This document shows, one piece after another, positions 23,420-33,576 of a stretch of DNA of 64,000 nucleotides (positions are counted from its first letter, which is position 1; each line of letters opens with the position of its first letter). The notes beneath the pieces are model-generated. The model worked only from the letters and a program-made list of their open reading frames with translations, had not been told where the DNA came from and made no database searches. Both the position numbers and the translations under genes were made by a program. The DNA is from Sorghum bicolor. Taxonomy: Eukaryota; Streptophyta; Magnoliopsida; Poales; Poaceae. The stretch spans positions 66,721,615 to 66,785,614 of the forward strand of contig NC_012873.2 of assembly GCF_000003195.3 (NCBI RefSeq). The letters are read 5' to 3'.

Positions 23420-24188
23420 TAAGTTGACTGTGGCGTTATATAGGGCAGCAACAATTGAAGCAAAAATTTCATTGAGGCCGGTGATAATGTACTCGCGACC
23501 AATTCTTCATCTTCCAGCGGTCTTCCTCCCGCCGTCATCTCATCGCCCTAGCTAGCTTGCCCATGCATGCATGGTGAAATGGGTTTTGATCGTGATGCAA
23601 CCTATTATTCATTCGGAAGAGGACCATGTGAATTGATCAGAGGAGGCGCTTGGCCGGAATGTGGGCGGAATGCCGGCTCTCTGTAGGGTCCGACGGGTAC
23701 GAAGAGGCCCCTCGCGTGTGGCCATTCAAAATTCAAATAGATGTGTGACTACAGATCGAAGCTAAGAAACCGCGGACGAAACTGGCCGTGCGTTTGTTAC
23801 AACAAACTACTATCTTCACGTTGACTACAACACAACTCACGGCCATGCAAATCGAGAGTTTGTTAGCTGGTATTTCTATACAACTCAACCTATATATCCT
23901 ATCGAAGTCCACTGCGGAGATATACTACCAAGTCTTTAACACAATCTGGCCACCCAGCTCGAGATCCCCTCTACTCAGTCCAATTCTCCTTCTTGCGCGC
24001 TGCTCGCCCGGGATCGCGCCCGATCCGCACTCGCGACGGCGTCCCGGCGCGAGGTGACCACACACAAGGAGTGGACTGCAGGAGGCCTGTGGCCAGGCCA
24101 GGTCGGCGCGCGGCGCCATGCAGTAGATGCATGGGCAGATCTCCAACTCATCACCTAGCTAGGCTTATTGCCCGCATGCACCTGCAGA
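23420..24188. other. Presumed upstream region of the 24.3-kb gene
   Basis: Low-repeat sequence with no supported reading frame. It runs up to the TATA box of the next gene. Confidence 0.3.
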
Positions 24189-24197
24189 TATATATAA
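24189..24197 (+). promoter_or_regulatory. TATA box
   Basis: TATATATAA lies about 105 bp upstream of the ATG at 24300, so a start near 24225 would leave a leader of about 75 nt. Confidence 0.55.
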
Positions 24198-24299
24198 CAA
24201 CTTCCCACGTTCCAACTGCTCAACCCGAGTGGCGTGGCGGCGCGCGTGCCTGTTGATTGCATCCTCTCTCCCCCCCCGCTAATAGCCTAACATCGATCG

Positions 24300-25004
24300 A
24301 TGGAGGAGGTGGCCATGGCGATGATCTACTCGCAGTCGCAGCCACATCTAAGCCTGGAGAGCAACAGCGGCCTGGAGGACGACGACGACAACGACGGATC
24401 CTCCTCCAGCGGAGAGCTGCTGCGCGGTGGCGGTGGCACCGCCAGCTCGGGCGGCGGCCGGTCATCATCGTCGCTGCGCGGCGGCGCTCCTACGGGGACG
24501 TCGCGATCCTTCCCAAGGGTGGCGGTGCCTCGCTCCCACCACGCAGCAGCAACAAGCCGCGCGCCTCCACGGCACCGCCACCGCCACCGCCACCGCCACG
24601 GGAATGGAGGAAGAGGCGGGACGACCGACGAGCACGGCGCCGCCGCTGATGCCAACAACTTCCATGTCTGGACAACCGACGAGCACGCTGCCGAGGCCTA
24701 CTTCCATGTCAGTGCCATGCCCGGGTACGTGAGCTTTGAGGACCTGATCGGTGCCGCCGCCTTGTACCGAGACGGCAGCGGCCGCCCGCTGGAGGCGGCC
24801 ATCGGTGACCCACTCATGAGGACGGCGTCGCGGCTGTACGTGCGTGACGATGGCAGGGCGCACCCCCGGCGGCAACCGTCGCCGGGCCCGTTAGGGACCC
24901 GCCGTGGCAGCCCCATGCACGCGATTGTCAAAAAGTACGTCCATCCTGTGCAGGACTTTCTCGCGAGCATCTTCTGTCGTTGTATCATGCCCTCTCATCG
25001 ATAG
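24300..25004 (+). CDS. Hypothetical plant protein, 234 residues, single exon
   Basis: I do not recognise the family. The frame is intact, GC-rich, and preceded by a TATA box about 105 bp upstream. The ATG context (cgATGGAGG) is acceptable. Layout: an N-terminus with SQSQPHLSLES; an acidic patch of DDDDND type near residues 27-31; Ser/Gly-rich linkers; an alternating His-Arg run from a CCGCCA repeat near residues 91-99; the motif TTDEH twice (near 108 and 125); then a better-ordered C-terminal half with HVSAMPGYVSFEDLIGAAAL and a basic tail with two cysteines (CRC). No signal peptide or membrane segment is seen. The ordered C-terminal half is the most likely conserved part. Being intact next to a promoter argues for a real gene; lack of any recognised domain keeps this tentative. 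Confidence 0.6.
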   Translation: MEEVAMAMIYSQSQPHLSLESNSGLEDDDDNDGSSSSGELLRGGGGTASSGGGRSSSSLRGGAPTGTSRSFPRVAVPRSHHAAATSRAPPRHRHRHRHRHGNGGRGGTTDEHGAAADANNFHVWTTDEHAAEAYFHVSAMPGYVSFEDLIGAAALYRDGSGRPLEAAIGDPLMRTASRLYVRDDGRAHPRRQPSPGPLGTRRGSPMHAIVKKYVHPVQDFLASIFCRCIMPSHR

Positions 25005-25096
25005 GCGACTCAAACCAATGGTTTAATTACAGTAGACTTTATTTATTTTAGTTAACATTATTAGCTCTTGAAAACTAGTGGCATAAGATTCGTAAG

Positions 25097-25239
25097 TGCT
25101 CCCTTATTAGCTCTAAATTATAAGTTACTTTGGATTTTCTATGTACATAGCTTTTGATATGTATCTAGACATAGTAGATGCATAGCAAATGCTACATACT
25201 TAAAAAAGCCAAAATAGCTTCTAATTTGGAATGGAGGGG
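25097..25239. mobile_element. Stowaway-like remnant
   Basis: Starts GCTCCCTTATTAGCTCTAAA and ends CTTCTAATTTGGAATGGAGG, imperfect Stowaway-type inverted repeats. Confidence 0.5.
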
Positions 25240-27749
25240 TATTAGTCATATGATATTGGAAGTTGAATGGCAAGAGCTAATGCTAGTTAGCTAATTAGTT
25301 AGTTAGTCATTAGTCATTGTCGTCATAAGTTTCATGTTTTATTTATTCAAACCAGATGTTAGTTTTTGTTGTTTGCCAAAGATTCTCTCTGTCAGCTTGT
25401 TTTGTAGTTATACATCATTTGCAGTAACTCATGTGTACCAGAAAAGCTACACATCATTTGTTAATAGCTCATACTAGAAAATTAAAGGAACAATCAACGA
25501 GCATAGTAATTTACAACTGCAACTATTATTTAGATGTGTAATTGTGTGTTGATAGATCCTATTCGAACCAACTAGGAAACATGACTATGCATCTCCCTAT
25601 TCTTCTTCCCCTAAAGCAATGTTTGCATTGGGATAAAGCACAAGAGATGCATATGTAGTCACCCAAGGGAGAGGGCAAGAATAATATTGTAGTCTTCTAT
25701 TCTTTTGCTAAAGCAATGCTTGCATTGGGATAAAGCACAAGAGATACATATGTAGTCACTCAGGGGAGGGGTAAGAAACAACTAATAATATTGTGGTCTT
25801 CATTATGAGGTTCTACAAGTTGTTTATGTTGTAGAAAATAATGAGCTTTTTCTTCTTATAAGTTATATAAGAAAATGGAAATATGTAGTGTTCAATCCAA
25901 ATTAGACATGGAGAAAAGTTTCGCTAAGAAAAGTTTCGCTAAGTGATCTGAATTATAACATATTATTCCATGGAGACCTTTAATAAAACAATTTTTCTTA
26001 TAGTGCAACACAAAACAACTAATACTTATTAGACTTTTTTAGCACACAACACAAAGCAATGAATACTTATTAGACTTGGCATACAATAATCATACATATA
26101 AAATAGTATATATCTTCAGGGTTCATATATATTCTTTTAGGTTATCCATAGAAACAGAACAATTTTGTTATACCTAGATATATTTTGTGAAATGATATTA
26201 CTATATGTACATTTATTATAACAAAGTTTAACTACCATTTTTTTTATTTCAGAAAGGGTTGTTGTGATCCTTTATTTTGTCTATATGCCTAGTAATGACA
26301 CAACATACAAGTATATTTAAATTGATCATCCTCACACGTATACTTGAATTGGTAACGGTGGTAACAAGCAGTTTTTGGTGTACCATTGAACATTTGAATT
26401 GGCTTGCTTTTAGCTCAATCTATTATCACTGTGTTTTAGGCTATCCTCTTCTTGCCTGGCGATATGGCCGCACATGCCTCGATCTTGCTCCTAGCATCTG
26501 CCGCACATGCCTGGTTGAGAGATTAATGTATTGCAAATCATTTATCCCATTAACAAACATTGCATAGCATGTGCCAACACAATAAATCTCATCACTAATT
26601 CCTAGATCAACATCATTACCTCTTATGTGTTTGTGTCGTCGCTTCGATGTGCATTGCATTAGATAGCCCTACAAAAAGGATTTTTACAATCACCTCCTAT
26701 TTTTAGGGACAATTCACATAGCATGATTTTAGTTTACCTAGATGATACTATAGCTTAGAAAATGTCCCTACAAATCAAGGCTCTTAAGCAAATAACCCTT
26801 AGAAATGTAATATTTTTTAGGGATGGATGCCTTGGATTAAGTCAACTGCTCCTAAAAGATCCACCACTAAAATTACTCTCCTATAACCCTTCCTTCAAGC
26901 TTGTAAGTAAATTGTGGTGAGCTGTGTCAATCGATTTTATTAGGCTTGTTGGGTTATGCTAGTTCTACACTAGCGTATAGCTGCTGCTGCTGCTAATTTC
27001 ATCTTAGAAGAACCGTAATTGCTGGTTTTTTTAGTGGAAACAATAATTGATGACGTGCCTGCTTCAGCGGTTCTGCAGCAGGCACGGTGCTACTGTCCGT
27101 TAGTAAAGCTCTTCGGAGAAGGCCCAGTTAGATCTTGTGGCCTGTTGAAGTGACCATGCATCTGGGCCCAAAGTGCATATGCAAGAGCCCAACAACACAA
27201 ATATCTTTTCTCAAAAAAAGAAGAAGCACAAATATCTTCCACTAAAAAACACAAAATATCTTTCACTAAAAAAATAAAGCACAAAATAATATATGTGATT
27301 CCATTGTCTTACTAGCTCTGATCGTGTTGGCAACCAAGATTGATCAGCGAATCCAAGATAGGATTTGCCTCAGCTAAACTTTTGGTGCACTTGATCCGCC
27401 GCTGATACTTGGGGTTGAAGGCTTCACAAGCTAGTTATAGGAAGTAGCTTGTGTAAAAGTTTGTAGTCTCGTGAATCAGCTCGTTTTTAGGAGCTGCTCT
27501 AGAAGTGCCTCATTTTTATGCAACATTCAGAGTTTGCTGTAGAAGTACACTGGTTATTGCTTCGACAATGCCCATCGTTACCATAATCATCCTAAATCAT
27601 ATAAGTTTTAACCTTGGTAGACAAAGACAAAATATAGGAGTTACTATATTTCAGGTGTCTAAACTTTTTATACAATAGTTTTAGTCAACCAACTAATCTT
27701 TATCTATGCATCTAATAATTAATTAAAGAGCCAAAAATTCTGCCATGAA
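25240..27749. other. Gene-free AT-rich stretch
   Basis: No supported gene in about 2.5 kb, apart from the tandem duplication at 25611-25805. Short frames near 26280-26660 show no domain. Confidence 0.35.
25611..25805. repeat. Tandem duplication, 97-bp unit, two copies
   Basis: Copies at 25611-25707 and 25708-25805 share CATTGGGATAAAGCACAAGA and CATATGTAGTCAC, with scattered differences and small indels. Confidence 0.85.
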
Positions 27750-27787
27750 AACTAGTACAGAGACAGACTATATAGGCGGTTGGTAAC

Positions 27788-27921
27788 CTATTTCTACTGG
27801 CGTTTTCCAACACCGCCTGTGCTAGGTGCTAGGCCAGTAGAAATGGATCAATTCCTATTTCTACTGGCGTTTTCCAGCACCGCCTGTGCTAGGTGCTAGG
27901 CCAGTAGAAATGGATCAATTC
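27788..27921. repeat. 67-bp tandem duplication inside the CACTA element
   Basis: Units 27788-27854 and 27855-27921 differ at one visible base (TTTTCCAACACC versus TTTTCCAGCACC). Each unit contains TTTCTACTGGC and the inverted GCCAGTAGAAA, so each can fold back. Confidence 0.92.
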
Positions 27922-28099
27922 CACAGGCGGTTCCTTATGAGCCGCATGTAAAAAACATTTCCACAGGCGGCTCTCTTAGGTAACCGCCTGTGAAATTGTT
28001 TTTATAGAAAATATGAAATCACGTTTTAAAAATAGGGAAAAAAGATTTAATTCTAGGGAAGGCCCGCTGGCAAGTCACGCGTTTTTTCGCGTAAAATCG

Positions 28100-28190
28100 C
28101 GCGCTACGTGGCTACTAGTGGGATTCGAACCTGAGACCTTGCCCTCGCGTGTAACCTCCTCTACCACTCCATCTATCACTCAGATGTGTC
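28100..28190 (-). other. tRNA-like stretch inside the CACTA element
   Basis: On the minus strand an A-box-like TGGAGTGGTAGAGG is followed about 45 nt later by a B-box-like GGTTCGAATCCCAC. This is the spacing of Pol III internal promoters in tRNA genes and tRNA-derived SINEs. A proper cloverleaf is not obvious, so I call it tRNA-like rather than a tRNA gene. Confidence 0.35.
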
Positions 28191-28847
28191 TATACTAGAG
28201 TTTAGTTCCCCATATATTATCCTAAACAGAGCATACATTGATTATTTGAGGCCATAAACAAATTCAAATGGAAAAGTTGTCAACTATAAAGTTTCATAAC
28301 TTTTCAAGATCTATAACTTTTATATTGGTAGTTTCTCCATCCGAGGTCATTTACAAAATTTGAATTTCAAATTTGAGAAATTCAAATGTTGTTTTCGACG
28401 ACAAGATGATCTCAAATAAAAAATTATCAACTACAAAATTTCATAACTTTTCGGGATCTACAACTTTCATTTTGACAGTTTTTCAAACGAGGTCATTTGA
28501 AAAGCTCAAAAAATTCAATTTCAAATTATTTGTACACCGTAGAAATATGATTTTTCGTGGCGGTTCCTTAGGACAACCGTCTGTAAATGTATGATTTCTA
28601 CACGCGGTTTTCTTAAGAAACCGTCTGTAGAAATATGATTTTTAGTGGCGGTTCCTTAGAAAAACCATCTGTAAAAATGTATAATTTCTACGGGCGGTTT
28701 TGTTAAAAAAACCGCATGTAAAAATACATCTTCACAGACGGTTGATAGTTCTGATACCGCCCTTTTTATATCACGATGTGTAATAACTAAAACCGCCTGT
28801 GGTATAAAAAGAATGTGTCGGGGTTGTACTATTTTCTACTACTAGTG

Positions 28848-29757
28848 AAATATTCGTTCAGTTGTCTCTTCAGTCGAGTTCCAATGGGCGTCCACTCCTT
28901 TTCTTTTTCTTCTCACTCGTTTGTGCTTTGGTGTTTTTTTTTGTTTTGTTTTTTCTCTTGTATAGCCATCAAATTTAAAATAAATAATAAATACAATATT
29001 AGAGGCCTTTTAACCATCAACGGACATGTCAGTCTTTCACTTGTCATCAACTAACTCCTGGACTTTAATCGGAGATCAGAATTATAGATTTTTATGAGTC
29101 CTATTTAACTATAACAACACATGGATAGTATAAAAATTAGTGTTATAATATATTTATGTCTAAATATATATTTCTATGCTTTGCAATGAGAGCATAAATC
29201 TATCAGACAATGTACAATGTATTTTAACAAATTTAATATATTATTTTCAATATTAATTTATAGTATAGATGTCTTGATCATCATAAAATGAACTACATCT
29301 ATTCAATTTTATAAAAAGGGTAAAACAAATATGTACCATTCCTATCGTCATTTCTTATGGACATTTGACTTTATTCTTTTGTTACAAAGAACAGACGTGT
29401 TTGCTAGTCTAATATTAAAAAACAAACCATTTCTTTCAATTTTTTTGTCCTGCTCCTTTTACTTCCAAATTGCCCTCACGCGCCATGCATTCTGGATGTG
29501 ACCTGGATGAACCGTACTCATGCAAGTTAGAATAACTAGTGTTTAGTGATAATACAGAGTGTAATTCCAATATGTATTGTGTTTCATGCAATACACAAGC
29601 ACATTTGCTAGTACAATTAAAAAATATAACTCATAAGAGAATTTATAGTTTCTTTAATAGTCAAAAAATGATAAAATTACATGTTGTCTGGAAAAAAACA
29701 GACACTTAAACTAAAGGAGAAGTAAATAAAATATCACATACTGCGGAACAAGATTGA
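28848..29757. other. No supported gene
   Basis: AT-rich, no recognisable element ends or coding frames. Confidence 0.3.
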
Positions 29758-29999
29758 GGCCTTGTTTAGTTGCAATTTTTTTTTCAAAATGGGCATTGTA
29801 GCACTTCCGTTTGTATTTGATAAATATTGTCCAATCATGTACTAACTAGGCCCAAAAAATTCATCTCACAAATAACAAACACAGTATGAAATTAGTTATT
29901 TTTCTAATATATATTTAATGCTCTATACATATACGAAAGATTCGATTTGACAAAAAATCTAAAATTTTTTGCAAAATTTATAAGGAACTAAATAAGGCA
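29758..29999 (-). mobile_element. MITE, GGCCTTGTTTAGTT family, TSD TGA
   Basis: Starts GGCCTTGTTTAGTTGC and ends GGAACTAAATAAGGCA. TGA flanks both sides (29755-29757, 30000-30002). The body is in reverse sense. Confidence 0.8.
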
Positions 30000-30031
30000 T
30001 GAACGTTCCACTCACATAAGGTTATCCGCTT

Positions 30032-30131
30032 TTCAGTATTATTCAATACTCGTGTTTCAGTATTGTTCAGTATTTCATGGTTTTGAGTGTAGTGCTGGAT
30101 GATACTGAAAGATGTTCAGTATTGCTTAGGA

Positions 30132-30209
<78 letters not shown>

Positions 30210-30353
30210 AGTGCTATTCTACACTACACCGAACTATTATAATGAACAGAATTCGGTATCATTCAGTATTCGCGTTTCAGTATTGTTCAGTATTTTGTGG
30301 TCCTAGGTGTAGTATTGGATGATACTGAACATTGTTCAGTACTCCTTAGTATT
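30032..30353. repeat. Direct repeats flanking a palindromic microsatellite
   Basis: Two diverged direct copies (30032-30131 and 30255-30353) share GTTTCAGTATTGTTCAGTAT and TGGATGATACTGAA. Between them lies (TG)n(TA)n(CA)n at 30132-30209, which is self-complementary along its whole length. Confidence 0.85.
30132..30209. repeat. (TG)n(TA)n(CA)n palindromic microsatellite
   Basis: About 78 bp. The TG arm can pair with the CA arm around a self-complementary TA core, giving a long hairpin or cruciform. Confidence 0.93.
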
Positions 30354-30359
30354 TTTCAG

Positions 30360-30790
30360 CTCAATTTTGGCTTGGCCTTTGGCCTAAGGCACGATCCGTG
30401 GGTCGGTTTTCGTGTTGTGTCGGGCCATCAAATACAACGTTTTTCTCGTGTCGTGCTGGCCCATGACCTATGAAGCCGAAAACAACTCATTTTCATCAAT
30501 ATTTTCACCAATTAATTATTATTTTCACCAGTATAATAATTATAACATATATACAAGTCACGAGTACACAATAATTCATTTTTATCGGGTCATTACCGGG
30601 CCGACCGTTGGAACGGGCGTGCCCGGGCCATGCCGCGTGCCTGGGTGGTGGCCCAGGCATAGCCTGGTCCCTCGGGCCATGCTTGGGTCGGGCCAAATTG
30701 TCGAGCCATGGGCTGGGCCATCGTGCCGCGGGCTGCATGGCCATATAGCAAGGGAGTGCTCTACCTATTTTTTTCATATATAAAAGGGTG
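30360..30790. other. Possible hAT-like element debris
   Basis: Clusters of GGGCC, CGGGCC and GGCCCA around 30590-30740, with TGTGTCGGGCC at about 30415, resemble subterminal repeats of grass hAT elements. No terminal inverted repeat or 8-bp duplication was found. Confidence 0.3.
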
Positions 30791-31911
30791 ATATGATATT
30801 TACATTTTACAACGCTTACAAAGCCCAAGAAAAAAAAGCCAAGAGTACATTATGGGAGATTATCTCGGCACATAGAAAGGGGCCCCGCTATACTTTGCTT
30901 GGCCTTGATACACACACCATACCTCCTCCTTGAAGGCTAGGGACCACGAAGCCTATCCTCTTGTTTGTAGGAATCATGTGTAATCTCGATGGATGTGACG
31001 TCCGAACTAATACGTGCACGTGAAGACGGTTTGTAGCTTATCACATCATATCCTCCTACACCTCCGGATCCGCGGCCGGCCGCGCTCTACTATACAAGTG
31101 GTCATCGTGTGATATGTTGGCAGGGACCAGCAAATTAATTTCTTGGGCCTACAATTTACGCATAGCTGGCCGCTAGGATAGGATCTCCGAGACGAGAAGA
31201 AAACAAAAACATGGTTTTGGGTGGCTATAAAAATACAGAGAAAACCACGTGCGTTCAAACTCGAAACCTTAACTTAACCCGTTGAGCTTCGTTAAAGTAT
31301 GCAAATGTATATGACTATGTGTATGGACATGTTTAAACTAATATATCTATGTGTGTCTTAATTGTTAGTTCATTTGTATGAGATGGGAGTTATATATTTG
31401 TATGACTAGTGTCAAGTTCTACAATTTGACGTGTTTATCATTTTTAAAGTATTGTTTTGTTGGATTTTGATTGTTATCGATGAACTTTCAGTCATATTAT
31501 GTTGATTTCAGCATTATCGAAATATCGACACTGTTCTCGTTTTTTATGATATCATATCGTTTTTATTTTCAACAGAGAAATGTGAAATTGAAAATGTTGG
31601 AGTCTTCTTCTAATCGTTTTCACCCCTACCTCTGCTTAAATATATGCCAATAAATCATGTGACCAAGTCACCAAGTAGACCTGCTTCCCATGGTCCCCGT
31701 CAAAGGGAGCACAAAGCCACAAAAAAAGAATGAAAAAAAAAGATCTAATTGTTGGTTGGAGATCTAGCCAAGCGGGGTTTTGCATAGGGTTAGGTGGGTC
31801 ATCAAGGCTATTTTGGTCGTTTCAATCCGGCCAACAAGGATGATTTTTTAAGGGAAAAAAAGAAAAAAAATTATTCTGGTCTCTGAGTTTTGCACTCAAC
31901 CATCTATTTTA
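30791..31911. other. No supported gene
   Basis: No coding frame or element boundary is supported. A tRNA-like phrase near 31245-31290 was considered and rejected. Confidence 0.3.
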
Positions 31912-31914
31912 TTA

Positions 31915-32574
31915 GAGCATTTTCAAGGGCTTTGCAAATAAACTTTGCATTGTCATATTTGCAAAAAAGACTAGAAAATATCTCTCCAACGGTTTTGCAA
32001 TTAAGGTTTGCAATTTGGTAAACTTGGCAAATAAAGGTTGACGCTTTGCATATATGCCTACCTCCTCCGCGCTTTGCATCCTTCCATCGCGTAAATTTCG
32101 TCGGTCCACGTCAGACTATCGCGCGCACGAAGCCCCTACCTCCTCTCGGCGCGCGATCTCTCCTCCCTCCTCCTGGCACGCGAAGAGCCCCTCCCTCCGC
32201 TGGCTGAAGAGGTTCATCTCGCGCGGCCACCAACTAGCGGCGGCAATGAACTGGCAGCGGCATCGATTGTAAATCTGCATGCGGCCACGAACTGGTGGCG
32301 GCAACGAATGGAAATCCGCATGCGGCCACGAACTGGCGGCGGTAACGAACCGGTGGCGGCACGCGGCCACGACGCACCGAATGGAAATCTGCAGATGACG
32401 GACCTGACGACAGACCTGTTCACGACGACGCACACAGCCACGACGCACGCGAAAACAGTTGGCAAAATGCAAAACGGTTGGAAATAACACCTTTTGGAAC
32501 TTTGCAAATTCATTTGGGACTTTGCAAATTTTCTCAAATACAAAACTGAAAATGCATAACCCTTGGAGATGCTC
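31915..32574. mobile_element. TIR element with GAGCATTTTCAAGGG ends, TSD TTA
   Basis: Left end GAGCATTTTCAAGGG and right end CCCTTGGAGATGCTC are inverted. TTA flanks both sides (31912-31914, 32575-32577). Repeated TTTGCAAA boxes line both ends. The GC-rich centre (32090-32440) contains imperfect tandem copies of a unit around GCGGCCACGAACTGGCGGCGG. No transposase frame is present. Confidence 0.7.
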
Positions 32575-32577
32575 TTA

Positions 32578-33571
32578 CAGAGTTTGAGCGTCCAGCTAAT
32601 GAAAGGAATCCTTAAAAACCATAAAAGTAGATACAATAAATAAGACTAATGGTGAACTAAGCACAAAGCCTATTAAAAGACAGCCACCCACTTTTAGCAA
32701 AAGTCTTGTTGAAGTCTCCATTATTCAACATCCTTTTGAAATATGGATCAGAACTACATCCAAAAGAGGTCACCCTGAAAATAACTTATAAATAAGAGTG
32801 TAACACTTTATTTTATCAAAAACTACATCACTTCTACCCAACCATACGTAGACCAAAAGATTGCAATTTTGGATCCACTTGTTTGTAACCATGTTTGGAA
32901 AAAAAATACTCATATTTGCTGGCGGCTGTAAGCCAAAAGCTACCTGAACGATCCTCCAAACAAAGTGTGCTATACGACATTGACAAGATCAAAAAGCAAA
33001 TGTTGGATGGTGTTATTGTTGTCACAAAAAACAACAATTTTCATCACCCCCAATTTTATTTTAGGAGATTGTCTTTTGCTAAAATCACTTGTTTTAGTAA
33101 GAACCAAATAAATATCTTAACTTTTAGATGTAATTTGATTGGAGCTACTAACAAAATTATATGTGAATAACAAAAGAAAACGTCAAATAAAAAAGTTCAT
33201 TTTTTTTCAAGGAGATGGAACGAACACTTAATTTTACTTGTATCAAATAGAGAAATCTCTCAAAAATATACTCAACGTAAAAATAGTTTATCTAAAGAAT
33301 GCACCATTTTCTATGTCGAAAAACTTCCCATGTCATCTGTCATAACCTCTCTGCCCACATCTAACAGCCTCCGGCCACTTCTAGCTGAGGCATAGGGGTA
33401 GGCCAATGGCCGCAAGGAACTTCCCAACTAGCTGCAGCCGCGCGTGGCAGATCAGCAACTAGTTCGAGCAGGCAGCTAGTGGCCAAAGGCAGCCATGTGC
33501 AAGGGCTAAAGGTGGTTAGGCTTAGGTTTTGGGTGCCCTACATAATAGCATCTCTAGCGGTAGCCCTCAAA
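32578..33571. other. Gene-free; possible old retroelement debris
   Basis: Frames on both strands at 32830-33170 weakly resemble plant retroelement sequence but carry no diagnostic motif. From about 33545 a TE-like sequence (CATCTCTAGCGGTAGCCCTC) begins that is interrupted by the LTR retrotransposon. Confidence 0.3.
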
Positions 33572-33576
33572 ACATA

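Larger units (their letters stand above)
27750..28847. mobile_element. Non-autonomous CACTA element
   Basis: The right end reads TTTTCTACTACTAGTG, the inverse of a CACTAGTAGTAGAAAA terminus. The left end is worn (ACTAGTACAGAGACAG). The interior is lined near both ends with repeats of the type CACAGGCGGTT, AACCGCCTGTG and GGCGGTTCCTTA, typical subterminal repeats. No transposase frame is present. The target duplication is not clean, because the first base at the left seems mutated. Confidence 0.8.

Noticed and set aside
31240..31300. tRNA-like phrase (GTTCAAACTCGAAACC and following)
   Set aside because: There is only a B-box resemblance, with no A-box at proper spacing and no cloverleaf.
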